Shown here one piece after another: positions 1 through 8,539 of a stretch of 64,000 nt of DNA. This DNA is from CAYVQF01 sp964454015 (GTDB lineage: Bacteria > Myxococcota_A > Bradymonadia > UBA4248). Where the stretch lies: contig CAYVQF010000003.1 of NCBI GenBank assembly GCA_964454015.1, positions 167,784 to 231,783 of the forward strand, given 5' to 3'. The position numbers were made by a program, and so were the translations under genes. Positions within the stretch are counted from its first letter, which is position 1. Each line of letters starts with the position of its first letter. Under the pieces are notes generated by a model, which saw nothing but the letters and a program-made list of their open reading frames with translations, was not told the origin of the DNA and ran no database searches.

Positions 1-1
1 T

Positions 2-1141
2 TTGGTGGCCTTGATGGAGAGTTATGGGGGCTTGTGTGTGCTGGAGACGCAGCGTGCGGATCGGCTGGACGACAGTTTCGAGTCGTTGATCCATTTCTCC
101 ATTGCGGTGGAGCGTCCCGATGCGGACGGTCGGGAGCAGCTTTGGCTGTCGATGTTGCCGCGGGAGGTGGGGCTAGCGGCGGATGTCGCCTTGGGTGAGC
201 TTTCGGTGAGCTATGAGTTGAGCGGGGGTCAGATCCGCGCGGCCGTGGCGTGGGCGGTGCAGCGCAGTTTGGCTCGGGGGGTGGCGGAGCTCAGGCATGC
301 CGATCTGGAGGCTGGGGCGCAGAGTCAGCTTCGGGCCAAGCTGGAGGAGTTCACCGAGGCGAGCCGGGTGAAGTTGACGATGGCGCACTTGGTTCTGCCG
401 AGCGAAGCGATGACGGAGGTGCAGGAGTTTTTGGATGCGTGCCGGCATCGGGCCAAGGTGATGTACGAGTGGGGTTTTGGTAAGCGTTTGGTGACGGGTA
501 AAGGATTGGTGGCGCTCTTTGCGGGTGAGGCGGGCACGGGCAAGACCTTGTGTGCAGAGATCCTGGCGAATGAGCTGGATTTGCGTTTGCAGATCGTGAG
601 CATCCCCAAGGTGGTGAGCAAGTGGGTGGGCGAGACGGAGAAGAACATCCGCAAGGTCTTTTCCCACGCTCGGGCGCAGAACTCGATGCTCCTTTTCGAT
701 GAGGCGGACTCGCTTTTCGCCAAGCGGGTCAAGGTAGAGCGCTCGCAGGACCACTACCAGAACATGGAGGTGAACATGTTGCTGCAGGAGGTGGAGCGTT
801 TTGATGGGATCATCATCATGACGACCAACCTGGAGGCCAACATCGACAGGGCTTTTGAGCGGCGCATTTTGTTCAAGATCGAGTTTCCGAGTCCCGAGGC
901 GGCGGAGCGTGAACGGATTTGGCAGACCTTGATTCCGCAGAAGACCCCGGTGGACGAGTCTTTGGATTTCGAGTTTTTGGCGGAGCGTTATGAGCTGACG
1001 GGTGGACAGATAAAGAACGCCATCGTCCGTGCGGCATATCGTTGTAGCGCCGCAGGACACGGATTGAATCAAGAGGCCTTGGAGTTGGCGGCGCAGCAGC
1101 AGGCGAGCGCTGCGGGGCGCTTGGCGCGTGAAGTCTATTGA
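2..1141 (+). CDS. Double AAA+ domain ATPase, 5'-truncated by window edge
   Basis: The reading frame is open to the left edge, so the real start lies outside. The first ~110 visible residues are the tail of one AAA+ module: a 'SGGQIRAAV' sensor-2-like helix near residue 74, without its nucleotide site. A complete second AAA+ module follows: Walker A GEAGTGKT at 175-182, Walker B LLFDEAD at 230-236, a 'TTN' sensor-1-like Asn near 276, an Arg-finger-like RAFERRI at 283-289 and sensor-2 GGQIKNA at 334-340. The pattern fits a CDC48/ATAD-like ATPase that remodels or unfolds protein substrates; no substrate can be named. It ends 21 bases before ftcD on the same strand, so the two may be co-transcribed. 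Confidence 0.85.
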   Translation: MVALMESYGGLCVLETQRADRLDDSFESLIHFSIAVERPDADGREQLWLSMLPREVGLAADVALGELSVSYELSGGQIRAAVAWAVQRSLARGVAELRHADLEAGAQSQLRAKLEEFTEASRVKLTMAHLVLPSEAMTEVQEFLDACRHRAKVMYEWGFGKRLVTGKGLVALFAGEAGTGKTLCAEILANELDLRLQIVSIPKVVSKWVGETEKNIRKVFSHARAQNSMLLFDEADSLFAKRVKVERSQDHYQNMEVNMLLQEVERFDGIIIMTTNLEANIDRAFERRILFKIEFPSPEAAERERIWQTLIPQKTPVDESLDFEFLAERYELTGGQIKNAIVRAAYRCSAAGHGLNQEALELAAQQQASAAGRLAREVY

Positions 1142-1162
1142 GCATCGCGAAGGAGGTGTGCG

Positions 1163-3001
1163 GTGAAGTTGGTGGAGTGTGTACCGAATTTTAGCGAAGG
1201 TCGTGACCAGCGGATCATCGATGCGATCGTTGGGGTGGTTGAGACGGTGGAGGGTGCGAAGGTATTGGATGTCGACCCCGGGGCGGACACCCACCGGACG
1301 GTGTTGACCTTCGTGGCGCCGCCGGAGGCGGCGTTGGAGGCAGCCTACAGGGTGATCGCCAAGGCGGCGGAGCTCATCGACATGCGCAAGCATCACGGGG
1401 CGCATGCGCGGCATGGCGCGACGGATGTGTGTCCTTTCGTGCCGGTCGCCGGGGTCAGCATGGGGGAGTGTGTGGCGTTGGCGCGTCGATTGGGCGAGCG
1501 AGTGGGGCAATCCCTGGGAATCCCGGTTTATCTTTATGAGGAGGCGGCCAGCAGTGAGGCGCGGCGCAACTTGGCCCAGGTCCGCAAGGGCGAGTACGAG
1601 GCGCTGCCGCAGAAGCTCGTGGATCCGCAATGGCGCCCCGATTTTGGACCTGCCGAGTGGAATGAGCAGGTGGCCAAGACGGGGGTGGTGACCATTGGTG
1701 CGCGCGACTTTCTGATCGCTTACAACATCAACTTGAACACCCGGGACAAGCGGCACGCGACGGATCTGGCTTTTGCCATCCGGGAGAAGGGGCGGAGTCT
1801 GCGGCGTGGGAACACGGAGCCAGACTATTTTCGAGGTGAGATCGTGCGCTACTCGCCGGCCCAGGGCCGTTTTCCCTGTGCGATGTGTGAGGCGGTGCTG
1901 GCGGATGTGGCGAGCACGACGGCGCACTATGCCGAAGTGCATGGCTTTGACTGGCCCGCTTTCATGGAGGGGTGGGAGCAGCCCCTGGATCGCCTGGAAG
2001 GGCTTCCGGTGAAAGAGCCTGGTTTGTTCAAGCATTGCAAGGCGACGGGCTGGGTGATCGAGGATTATGGCTGCGCCCAGATCACGATGAATTTGACGCG
2101 TCCCAGTGAGACACCGCCGCATCTGGTGCTGGAGGCGGTGCGGCGGCTGGCGGCGGCGCGAGGTTTGGTGGTGACGGGCTCGGAGATCGTAGGGCTGATG
2201 CCTTTTGCCGTGCTTTACGAGGCGGGCCAGTACTATCTTTCCCGTTTGCGTAGCAGCCGTGGCCTTCCTTGGCCCGATGTGTTGGAGATGGCGATCCGGT
2301 CGATGGGTCTGCGCGACGTGGCGCCTTTCGAGGTTGAGAAGAAGGTCATCGGTTTGCCCGAGCGACCGGCGAAGTGTCTGATGGCTTTGACGAGTCGTGA
2401 CTTCGTGGACGAGGTTTCACGGGAGTCGCCCGCACCGGGTGGGGGTTCGGTGGCGGCCCTGGCCGGCGCGCTGGGCGCGGCGCTGTCGGCGATGGTGGCC
2501 AATCTGAGCGTGGGGAAAGAGGGTTACGAGTCGAGCTGGGAGTTGCTGGATCAGACGGCGCTGCGGGCGCAGCAACTCAAGGATCGCCTGGAGCGCAGCG
2601 TCGACACGGATACGGAGGCCTTCAACCAAGTGCTGGAGGCGATGCGGCTACCGCGGGGGAGCAGAGAGGAGAGCGCACGGCGCGAGGCGGCGATCCAGGC
2701 TGGCTATCAAGCGGCAGCGCGGGTGCCGCAAGAGACGGCATCGTTGTGCTTGGAGGTGCTCGAGGTGGCAGAGGTCGTGGTCCGCTACGGGAACAAGCCG
2801 TCCATTACCGATGGGGGCGTGGCGGCGTTGGTGGCCTGTGCTGGCGTCGAGGGGGCGGTTTACAATGTTCGGATCAACCTCCCGAGCATCAAGGATGGTG
2901 CTTTCGTCGCGCAGATGAACGCCGATCTTGCGCAGATGGTGCAGCGGGCGCGTCAATTGCGCACGGACATCGATGCGTTGGTCACAGCTTCTTTTGGTTG
3001 A
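1163..3001 (+). CDS. ftcD: Fused glutamate formiminotransferase / formimidoyl-THF cyclodeaminase with zinc-finger-like insert
   Basis: This bifunctional enzyme of histidine degradation transfers the formimino group from formiminoglutamate to tetrahydrofolate (N-terminal half), then releases ammonia to give methenyl-THF (C-terminal half). Residues 1-225 and ~283-345 form the transferase ('VECVPNFSEG' start, 'MRKHHGAHARHGATDVCPF' active region at 74-92). The cyclodeaminase begins near 405 ('PAPGGGS' at 423-429). About 50 residues are inserted at ~230-282 between the two transferase lobes. They carry C239-x2-C242-x12-H255-x4-H260, the exact spacing of a C2H2 zinc finger. The GTG start has a very strong AAGGAGGT-like ribosome site 6 bases upstream. 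The length of 612 exceeds the ~540 of mammalian FTCD because of this insert and the linker. Confidence 0.93.
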   Translation: MKLVECVPNFSEGRDQRIIDAIVGVVETVEGAKVLDVDPGADTHRTVLTFVAPPEAALEAAYRVIAKAAELIDMRKHHGAHARHGATDVCPFVPVAGVSMGECVALARRLGERVGQSLGIPVYLYEEAASSEARRNLAQVRKGEYEALPQKLVDPQWRPDFGPAEWNEQVAKTGVVTIGARDFLIAYNINLNTRDKRHATDLAFAIREKGRSLRRGNTEPDYFRGEIVRYSPAQGRFPCAMCEAVLADVASTTAHYAEVHGFDWPAFMEGWEQPLDRLEGLPVKEPGLFKHCKATGWVIEDYGCAQITMNLTRPSETPPHLVLEAVRRLAAARGLVVTGSEIVGLMPFAVLYEAGQYYLSRLRSSRGLPWPDVLEMAIRSMGLRDVAPFEVEKKVIGLPERPAKCLMALTSRDFVDEVSRESPAPGGGSVAALAGALGAALSAMVANLSVGKEGYESSWELLDQTALRAQQLKDRLERSVDTDTEAFNQVLEAMRLPRGSREESARREAAIQAGYQAAARVPQETASLCLEVLEVAEVVVRYGNKPSITDGGVAALVACAGVEGAVYNVRINLPSIKDGAFVAQMNADLAQMVQRARQLRTDIDALVTASFG

Positions 3002-3015
3002 GGCCGAGAGTGGCG

Positions 3016-3036
3016 GCGGCGCCAAGCGGGCGCCGC
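3016..3036. terminator. Perfect GC hairpin between convergent ftcD and transporter gene
   Basis: GCGGCGCC, loop AAGCG, GGCGCCGC: an uninterrupted 8-bp stem in the 41-base gap between two convergent stop codons. There is no T tract on either side, so it is a probable bidirectional terminator or RNA 3'-end stabiliser rather than a classical intrinsic terminator. Confidence 0.5.
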
Positions 3037-3042
3037 TAGAGG

Positions 3043-3951
3043 CTAGGCGTCGTATTTGCGCAGGACGAGCTGCTCATGCAGGTCGATGCCTTGGGCGTTG
3101 AGGCGAACCGCTTGGATTTCGGTCTTGGTGTCGTCGGTGAAATCGAGGTGGAGGTAGCCGAAGTCCCAGAGGTAGAAGAGGTCTGGGATGAGCTTGCGGT
3201 CTTTGATCTTGTCAGCGAGTTGGGTTTTGAGTGCGTCGATGGTGAGGGTGGCGTAGCCGTTGTCTTGCCAGTGTTGGTAGAGATGGCTGAAGAGGGCGTG
3301 GCGGAGCGTCCAGTCGAAGCCCTTCTTTTTGAGGACGAAGAGAGGACCGCTGAGGCGGAAGACCTGGCGCCCGGCGACGGGATTGATGAGGGCGGCGAGG
3401 GCGATGTAGATGGAGATGCCGCCGAGCATCATGGTGAGGATTGCCAAGGGGTAATCGAAGAGGCCCGGGGAGTTGGCGTAGGCGCTGGGTAGGAGCACCT
3501 TGACGATTTTGATGACGAAGAGGACGTCGATGACGAGCAGGAAGTAGAAGAGGAGCTTGGAGAAGAAGCCGAAGCCGAAGGTCAGGGGTACCAAGATCAT
3601 GAGGAGGACCAGCTCGACGGCGAGCTTGATGGCGTGATCGGGGATGGTGCCATTGGCGACGGCGTAGAGCTCCCAGGCGTTCATCATCCATTGGAAGGAG
3701 AAGAGGGTGAAGATGGCGCCGCCAAAGCCGTTGCGGTTGCGCATTTCCATGAGGCCGGTGAAGAGCTGCCCGAGGCCGCCGAAGAGAAAGCAGAGGACGG
3801 CGGCGGTGAGAAAACCTTCGCGGGTGAGGCCGAAGCCGAAGGCGATGGGCAAGAGGGAGGCGCAGCCAACGGAGAGGCCGAGGAGGCCAAGAGGGGCTGG
3901 GTTGCCGAAGGTTTCTGCGTGGGGGTTGAAGAGATTCACTTTTCCGACCAT
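3043..3951 (-). CDS. Acetate/succinate-transporter-family (GPR1/FUN34/SatP) membrane protein with extra C-terminal domain
   Basis: The first ~200 residues match the AceTr family: signature NPAPLGL at 17-23, a second conserved block 'GGLGQLFTGLMEMRN', and six hydrophobic segments. Family members carry acetate or succinate with protons across the inner membrane. Residues ~205-302 are not part of that family. They look like a soluble winged-helix-type domain ('FDWTLRHALFSHLYQ...LKTQLADKI') predicted to lie in the cytoplasm. The start at 3951 is preceded by AGGAG six bases upstream; the frame runs open to 4023, but that region lacks a better site. Its promoter should lie in the 294-base region shared with the divergent kinase-like gene. 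The transporter assignment is solid; the role of the C-terminal domain is unknown. Confidence 0.85.
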   Translation of the reverse strand: MVGKVNLFNPHAETFGNPAPLGLLGLSVGCASLLPIAFGFGLTREGFLTAAVLCFLFGGLGQLFTGLMEMRNRNGFGGAIFTLFSFQWMMNAWELYAVANGTIPDHAIKLAVELVLLMILVPLTFGFGFFSKLLFYFLLVIDVLFVIKIVKVLLPSAYANSPGLFDYPLAILTMMLGGISIYIALAALINPVAGRQVFRLSGPLFVLKKKGFDWTLRHALFSHLYQHWQDNGYATLTIDALKTQLADKIKDRKLIPDLFYLWDFGYLHLDFTDDTKTEIQAVRLNAQGIDLHEQLVLRKYDA

Positions 3952-4245
3952 TCCGTGCTCCTGTTGCAGATCGCTGAAGATGGCTCGGTGGACCAAGGCC
4001 GCCGAATATTGAGGACAAATCAATACCCGATCATTGTCGCTTCGTCATGGGGGCGGGCGACGAAAATGAGGTCGGTGCATGGCGCGGACGGTGCTCTTGG
4101 TCCAAGGGCAGGTGAGGGCTTTTCGGTTGCAAGGAGGAGGGGCAGGGGGAGGCGCGGGTGGAAAAATTGACTGGGCGCGGCCATGAGCGAAGATGGGGGC
4201 GGCAGGATGCCTGGTCCACAAGAGGACAAGCGCGAGGGAATGCGG

Positions 4246-5685
4246 ATGGCACAGGAAGAACTCACCGAGACCACACTAGCCCTACAGCACTACTACGATG
4301 TGCGCAGCGTTCAACGGCGTCACTTTTTGGGGACGCTTTACGATGCAGTGGAGCAGCCCTTTGGGCGTCCGGTCTTGCTTTGGGTACTGGATCAGTTGCC
4401 CGAAATGGGGGCTGCGGCGGAGAGCATCGAGCGCTTCGAGCAGGCCATTGTCGCCGGGACCCACCTGCGCCACGCGCACCACCAGCGGCCCTTGGACTTT
4501 GGGACGCTGAGCGGCGGGGTCCCGTTTCTAGTCATGGATGGTCTGGAGGGGCGCAGCCTGCGCGGGCTCATCTCTGAGCGGGGACGTTTGGAGCCTTGGG
4601 AAGCGCTGCGGGTGCTGGAGCAGGTGGCCGACTTGGTGCGCAGTGCTCATGCCCTCGGTCTGAGCCATTTGGGTTTGGACGCAGAGCGAATTTGGGTGCG
4701 TGATGTGGGGCGCATGGAGGTCTCTGTCTTTGGCTTGGGCCTGGCGTTTACGCGCTCGGAGGTCTTGGCCATGAGCGGGATCGCCGTTGAGGTGGAGATG
4801 ATGCGGCATTTGCCGCCCGCGGCCTTTGGCGTCGCTGCAGCGGAGGTTGTGGGAGAAGGCGCCGAGGATGGCGTGGCGGCGCGGATGGCTGCTGACTTCT
4901 ATGGCGTCGCGGCGATTTACTACGAGTGTCTGAGCGGTCGGCACCCCTACTTTCGCGATGATCGCGATGTAGGTGATGGCGTGTTGGCGATCATGCGCGA
5001 GGAGCCGCCTTCCTTGGCTCAGCATTTTGGCTTCGGGGAGGGGCTCAGTGGGGTGGTGGCGCAGGGTCTGGGTCGCGACCCGGTGGCGTCCTTCGAGGGT
5101 GTGGGAGCCTTTGTCGAGGCGGTGCGGTTACAGGTGGGGCCAGAGGTTCTGCAGGCTGCGGCGCAGGCGGCGACGCCTTTTGGGGCGACGCAGACGGTGG
5201 TCCAGGCGGCGGTGGTGGAGGAGGCCGCGGCTCGGGTGTGGTCTTGGCGCGGTGTGCCCGTGTCGTGGTTGGTGGGCGCTGCCTTGGCGGTGGTGGTGGC
5301 CCTGGTGCTGACCTGGGGCATGAGCAGTCGCACGGAGTTGTTGGGTGCCATCGCAATGCCTGAGCTCATTCCGCAGGCGGGTCCGGGCGAGGGGATCGAC
5401 GTGGTGCTGGTGAGTGAGGTGGCGGCTTATGAAGGGGAGCGTGGTCGACCGACCCGGGCGGACCTCTACGTGGTCAACCTGAAGGGCGAGGCGATGCGGG
5501 TTGGGCAAACGCCCTATGTGTTGCGCAACCAGCAGGAGGGGGCGCGGCTGCACTTCGTGATGAGCGCGCCTGGGGTGCGGCCCAAGCAGTTGGCGTTGCG
5601 GGTGAGCGATATGGGGGGGCGTTCGATGGTGGTGTCTGAGCAGCTCACCTTGGCGGAGCGTCACACGGCGCAGCTCGTCCCCTGA
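4246..5685 (+). CDS. Membrane-anchored Ser/Thr pseudokinase
   Basis: A protein-kinase fold without catalytic residues. The C-lobe is recognisable ('PFLVMDGLEGRSLRGLI' hinge, 'EQVADLVRSAHALGLSHLGLDAERIWV' where the catalytic HRD should be). The HRD Asp is absent (SHLGL), the DFG site reads VFGLG, and no clear P-loop or catalytic Lys is seen. A hydrophobic helix ('VSWLVGAALAVVVALVLTW', ~338-360) anchors the kinase-like part in the inner membrane. About 115 residues of Val-rich, probably periplasmic sequence follow. The ATG at 4246 has GAGGGA six bases upstream; an in-frame ATG at 4183 is possible but has a poor ribosome site. It probably acts as a scaffold or signal-sensing partner (inference). 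Its stop codon sits in a hairpin loop shared with convergent selB. Confidence 0.75.
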   Translation: MAQEELTETTLALQHYYDVRSVQRRHFLGTLYDAVEQPFGRPVLLWVLDQLPEMGAAAESIERFEQAIVAGTHLRHAHHQRPLDFGTLSGGVPFLVMDGLEGRSLRGLISERGRLEPWEALRVLEQVADLVRSAHALGLSHLGLDAERIWVRDVGRMEVSVFGLGLAFTRSEVLAMSGIAVEVEMMRHLPPAAFGVAAAEVVGEGAEDGVAARMAADFYGVAAIYYECLSGRHPYFRDDRDVGDGVLAIMREEPPSLAQHFGFGEGLSGVVAQGLGRDPVASFEGVGAFVEAVRLQVGPEVLQAAAQAATPFGATQTVVQAAVVEEAAARVWSWRGVPVSWLVGAALAVVVALVLTWGMSSRTELLGAIAMPELIPQAGPGEGIDVVLVSEVAAYEGERGRPTRADLYVVNLKGEAMRVGQTPYVLRNQQEGARLHFVMSAPGVRPKQLALRVSDMGGRSMVVSEQLTLAERHTAQLVP

Positions 5686-5692
5686 GGGGACG
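5676..5692. terminator. Hairpin whose 3-base loop is the stop codon
   Basis: CGTCCCC - TGA - GGGGACG is a perfect 7-bp stem with the TGA stop of the pseudokinase gene as its loop, followed by CTTTC on the + strand. It lies 4 bases from the stop of convergent selB and could serve both directions. Confidence 0.5.
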
Positions 5693-5695
5693 CTT

Positions 5696-7618
5696 TCAAG
5701 GCTGGATGCGTGGCCCAGGGAGGCGGAGGTCGCCGTCGCGGCGGGTGTAGCCTTTGCGGTCGAGGAGCTCCGCCACGGGGATGAGGTGTTTGCGCGAGAG
5801 GCCGGTGAGGTCCCTGAGCTCGCCGATGGAGAGCTGGGGGTGCTCGCTGAAGTGCCGCTGCACCAGGCTCACGGCGTTCTCCCATGCGGGTGCGCTGACA
5901 ATCATGTCGGGCCGGATACGGATGAGGCGTCCTTCATCGATGAGTCGCTTGGCGATGACCTTACACAGGGGCAGGGGTGCCGTGAGGCGTGTCTGGATTT
6001 CTTCGATGGCGACGCCGGCCATGCCGAGCTCGTCGAAGGCGGCGGTCATGGCGTTCTCCAAGTGCTCGTCACGCGGGGGTGGCAGCCGGGCCAGGCGGAG
6101 GGCTTCGCCATAGCGGCTGAGCCAGCGCTCCTTCTCGAAGCGCAGCAGGAAGCGGTCGAAGAGGTTCTTGTCCAGCCCGACTCGCAGGCTGGTGCGTGCT
6201 TCTTCTTTGCCGATGCCCGTGGCGTGAGGCGAGGCCTGATGGTGTTCTTCGAGGCAGCGTTGGAGGCGTAGGCGCAGCTCGTCGAGGGCGCTGCGAGCGA
6301 ATCTTTGTTCGTCCGTGTCGGCGAGGGCGAGGAGCTCGCCCCGCTTGGTGAGTTGGGCGACAACGGCGAGGATTTTGGCGAGGGGGAAGGGGAGGAAGGT
6401 GAGGAGTTCTTTGGGGCGGATGCCGCTGACGCCAGCGAGCTCGGCGCGGGCCATGATGGCCCGCTCCGCATCGTCCGAGGCGAGGGCTTGGAGGCGGGCG
6501 GCGTGGGCGGCGAGGTGACGCCGGCGGAAGCGGGGCGCGAGGGGATCCAGGACGCGGCCACCGGCGATGGTTTTGCCGTAGTTTTTCAGATTTTCGAAGC
6601 CGCGGAGGACGAAGCGGTCGCCAGCGATGACCGTGACGGCTTCCTGGGTGCGAATTTGGACGAGGGCCGTCTCTCCTGGGGCGAGGCGTTGCTCCTGGAT
6701 GAGGATGATCCTGGCGTTGACTTGGCGGGTGAGGGTGTGGAGCAGGGCCGGGGCGCGATCGGCGATGCCTTTGTCGACGTGAGGTAGGACTTCGAGCTCG
6801 GCGTCGAAGCACAGGCTCTGCTGGAGGCGCCCCGTGGGCGCGACGAGGTCGCCGCGGTGCACGTCATTGTGGGCAATTCCCGGGAGGTTGATGGCGACCC
6901 TGGAGCCAGGCATGACCCGCTTGAGGTCTTCGCCGTGAACGGTGAGTTTGCGGATTTTGGTCTCTTTGCCGTCGCCGGGGGTGATTTCGACATCATCGCC
7001 GAGGGCCATTGGGCCGCCGAGGAGGGTTCCGGTGACGATGGTGCCAAAGCCTTTGAGGGTGAAGACGCGGTCAATGGGGAGACGGGGGACGTTGTCGGCG
7101 GTCCTGCTCTCGCGGAGGTTGTCTTTGAGCCACGCCGTCAGGGCAGCGCGGGTGCGGTCCAGGGTGGCTTCGTTCTTCACCGAGCAGTGGAGAATGGCGG
7201 CGTCGTGGAGGAAGGTGTCTTTGAAGGCCGTGCGGAGATCGTCTTCCACCAAGAGGAGCCATTCTTCGTCGACGAGATCGATCTTGGTCAGCACCACGAT
7301 CCCGCGTCGCACGCCCATGAGGCGGCAGATTTCGAGATGCTCGCGGGTCTGGGGCATGATGCCTTCGTCAGCGGCGACGACCATGAGGACCAGATCGAGC
7401 CCGCCAGCCCCCGCGACCATGTGGCGGATGAAGCGTTCGTGTCCGGGGACGTCGACGATGCCGACGCGGTGGGCGCCGATGTCGATCCAGGCGAAGCCCA
7501 GCTCGATGGTGATACCGCGGGCCCTCTCCTCTTTGAGGCGTGAGGTGTTGATACCGGTGAGCGCTTCGATGAGGGAGGTTTTCCCATGGTCGACGTGGCC
7601 AGCAGTTCCGAGGATCAC
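5696..7618 (-). CDS. selB: Selenocysteine-specific translation elongation factor SelB
   Basis: SelB is a GTPase that delivers Sec-tRNA(Sec) to ribosomes at UGA codons marked by a SECIS hairpin. G1 GHVDHGKT is at 7-14, the SelB-typical 'RARGITIELGFA' at 32-43, G3 DVPGHE at 56-61 and G4 TKID at 111-114. EF-Tu-like beta-barrel domains follow, then about 270 residues of winged-helix repeats ending in 'GELRDLTGLSRKHLIPVAELLDRKGYTRR', the classic SelB C-terminus that binds SECIS RNA. The 640-residue length is normal. No selA, selC or selD is present in the window and the upstream region holds no tRNA-Sec. The organism is therefore expected to make selenoproteins encoded elsewhere. A promoter-like pair lies 72-101 bases upstream. 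Confidence 0.97.
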   Translation of the reverse strand: MILGTAGHVDHGKTSLIEALTGINTSRLKEERARGITIELGFAWIDIGAHRVGIVDVPGHERFIRHMVAGAGGLDLVLMVVAADEGIMPQTREHLEICRLMGVRRGIVVLTKIDLVDEEWLLLVEDDLRTAFKDTFLHDAAILHCSVKNEATLDRTRAALTAWLKDNLRESRTADNVPRLPIDRVFTLKGFGTIVTGTLLGGPMALGDDVEITPGDGKETKIRKLTVHGEDLKRVMPGSRVAINLPGIAHNDVHRGDLVAPTGRLQQSLCFDAELEVLPHVDKGIADRAPALLHTLTRQVNARIILIQEQRLAPGETALVQIRTQEAVTVIAGDRFVLRGFENLKNYGKTIAGGRVLDPLAPRFRRRHLAAHAARLQALASDDAERAIMARAELAGVSGIRPKELLTFLPFPLAKILAVVAQLTKRGELLALADTDEQRFARSALDELRLRLQRCLEEHHQASPHATGIGKEEARTSLRVGLDKNLFDRFLLRFEKERWLSRYGEALRLARLPPPRDEHLENAMTAAFDELGMAGVAIEEIQTRLTAPLPLCKVIAKRLIDEGRLIRIRPDMIVSAPAWENAVSLVQRHFSEHPQLSIGELRDLTGLSRKHLIPVAELLDRKGYTRRDGDLRLPGPRIQP

Positions 7619-7689
7619 TTGCAGTCTCCGAGGAAGGGGTCGGTGGCGTCAGGCGGCTCGCTGCGCTTCCGGGCAGGTGAGCCATGGGA

Positions 7690-7719
7690 GGTATACCTGT
7701 GGTAGCGCTCGCGGTACAA
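7690..7719 (-). promoter_or_regulatory. Candidate sigma-70-type promoter for selB
   Basis: Reading on the minus strand: TTGTAC, an 18-base spacer, TATACC. This would give a leader of about 65 bases before the selB ATG. It is a pattern match only. Confidence 0.35.
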
Positions 7720-7870
7720 GTGGCCACCCGGTCTCCATCCACTGATGGGGCGATGGTTTTGCTTGCCCGTGCGCCGCTGGCGTGCAGAATGGCGACGCGG
7801 CGCGTATTTGCAGAAGCGACGCAGTGTGGTGAGGGTTCACCCAGTGGGTGCACTGGCGGGGAGTGGGCGA

Positions 7871-8539
7871 ATGGAAAGGTCTTTGTTTTCGTTGTGTTTG
7901 CGTGCGGTGTGCCTGTTCGTGGCGGTCGCCGCAGCGAGCGGTTGTGCCTCGTTTTCGGCGATGCAGACGGCCCACACCGTCGCCGAGGGTGAGGTGCGCT
8001 ACGCAGTCTCCCTTCAGGGCGTGGGTGGGGGTGGGGCGCCGCTGAGCTCTTTTGAGCCAGGTGTGGAAGGCTCGGTGCGCTATGGGATTGCGGAGGATTG
8101 GGACGTGGGCCTGAAGCTGCACCTGTTGGGTGCGCAGGCTGGCGCGAAGGTGCAATTGATGCGCGGCGACTTTGATTTGGCGCTGGCGCTGGAGGGGGGC
8201 TATGGGTGGGTGTGGAGCGCCGGTATCGATGCGCCGCGATCCCACGTGCTGGTGGTGCGGTTGCCGCTGCTGATGGAGCAACACTTGCACGAGATCGTGG
8301 GTTTGACTTTCGGGCCAGAGCTGAGTGGGGTGTGGGCCGTTGCCGGGGCGGAACGGGGCGATGTCTATGGCGACACGGCGCTCTATGGTGGAGGTCGTCT
8401 GGGTGTGGTGTTGCGCTTGCTGTCGAATCTGTGGTTGATGCCTGAGGTGATGGGCCAGGTGTCCTTGGTGGGTGGTGACTCCTTTGGGAGCAACATCATC
8501 TGGCAAGGAGGGATGACGTTCTTTTTTGGTGCGCTTTGA
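7871..8539 (+). CDS. Lipoprotein with outer-membrane barrel-like repeats
   Basis: The N-terminus is a lipoprotein signal (basic MERS, hydrophobic LCLRAVCLFVAVAAASG, then Cys), predicting export and lipidation. The rest (~200 residues) alternates Gly, Val, Leu and aromatic residues in short amphipathic strands ('EGSVRYGIAEDWDVGLKLHLLGAQAGAKVQL', given here only in part for pattern) as in small beta-barrel or autotransporter-like proteins. It ends '...GMTFFFGAL'. No family can be named with confidence. The ATG at 7871 directly opens the signal peptide; the frame is open upstream to 7745 but without signal character. Its stop overlaps the next gene's start (TGATG), so the two are translationally coupled. 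Confidence 0.7.
   Translation: MERSLFSLCLRAVCLFVAVAAASGCASFSAMQTAHTVAEGEVRYAVSLQGVGGGGAPLSSFEPGVEGSVRYGIAEDWDVGLKLHLLGAQAGAKVQLMRGDFDLALALEGGYGWVWSAGIDAPRSHVLVVRLPLLMEQHLHEIVGLTFGPELSGVWAVAGAERGDVYGDTALYGGGRLGVVLRLLSNLWLMPEVMGQVSLVGGDSFGSNIIWQGGMTFFFGAL

Noticed and set aside
173..2122. Long open frame (649 codons) on the minus strand across the AAA+ and ftcD genes
   Set aside because: It lies opposite two clear protein genes, is rich in Arg, His and Leu without any domain, and has no ribosome site. It is a GC-rich shadow.
7619..7745. Possible tRNA-Sec (selC) next to selB
   Set aside because: No T-loop consensus (GGTTCGAATC-like), no acceptor pairing and no UCA anticodon arm can be folded on either strand.
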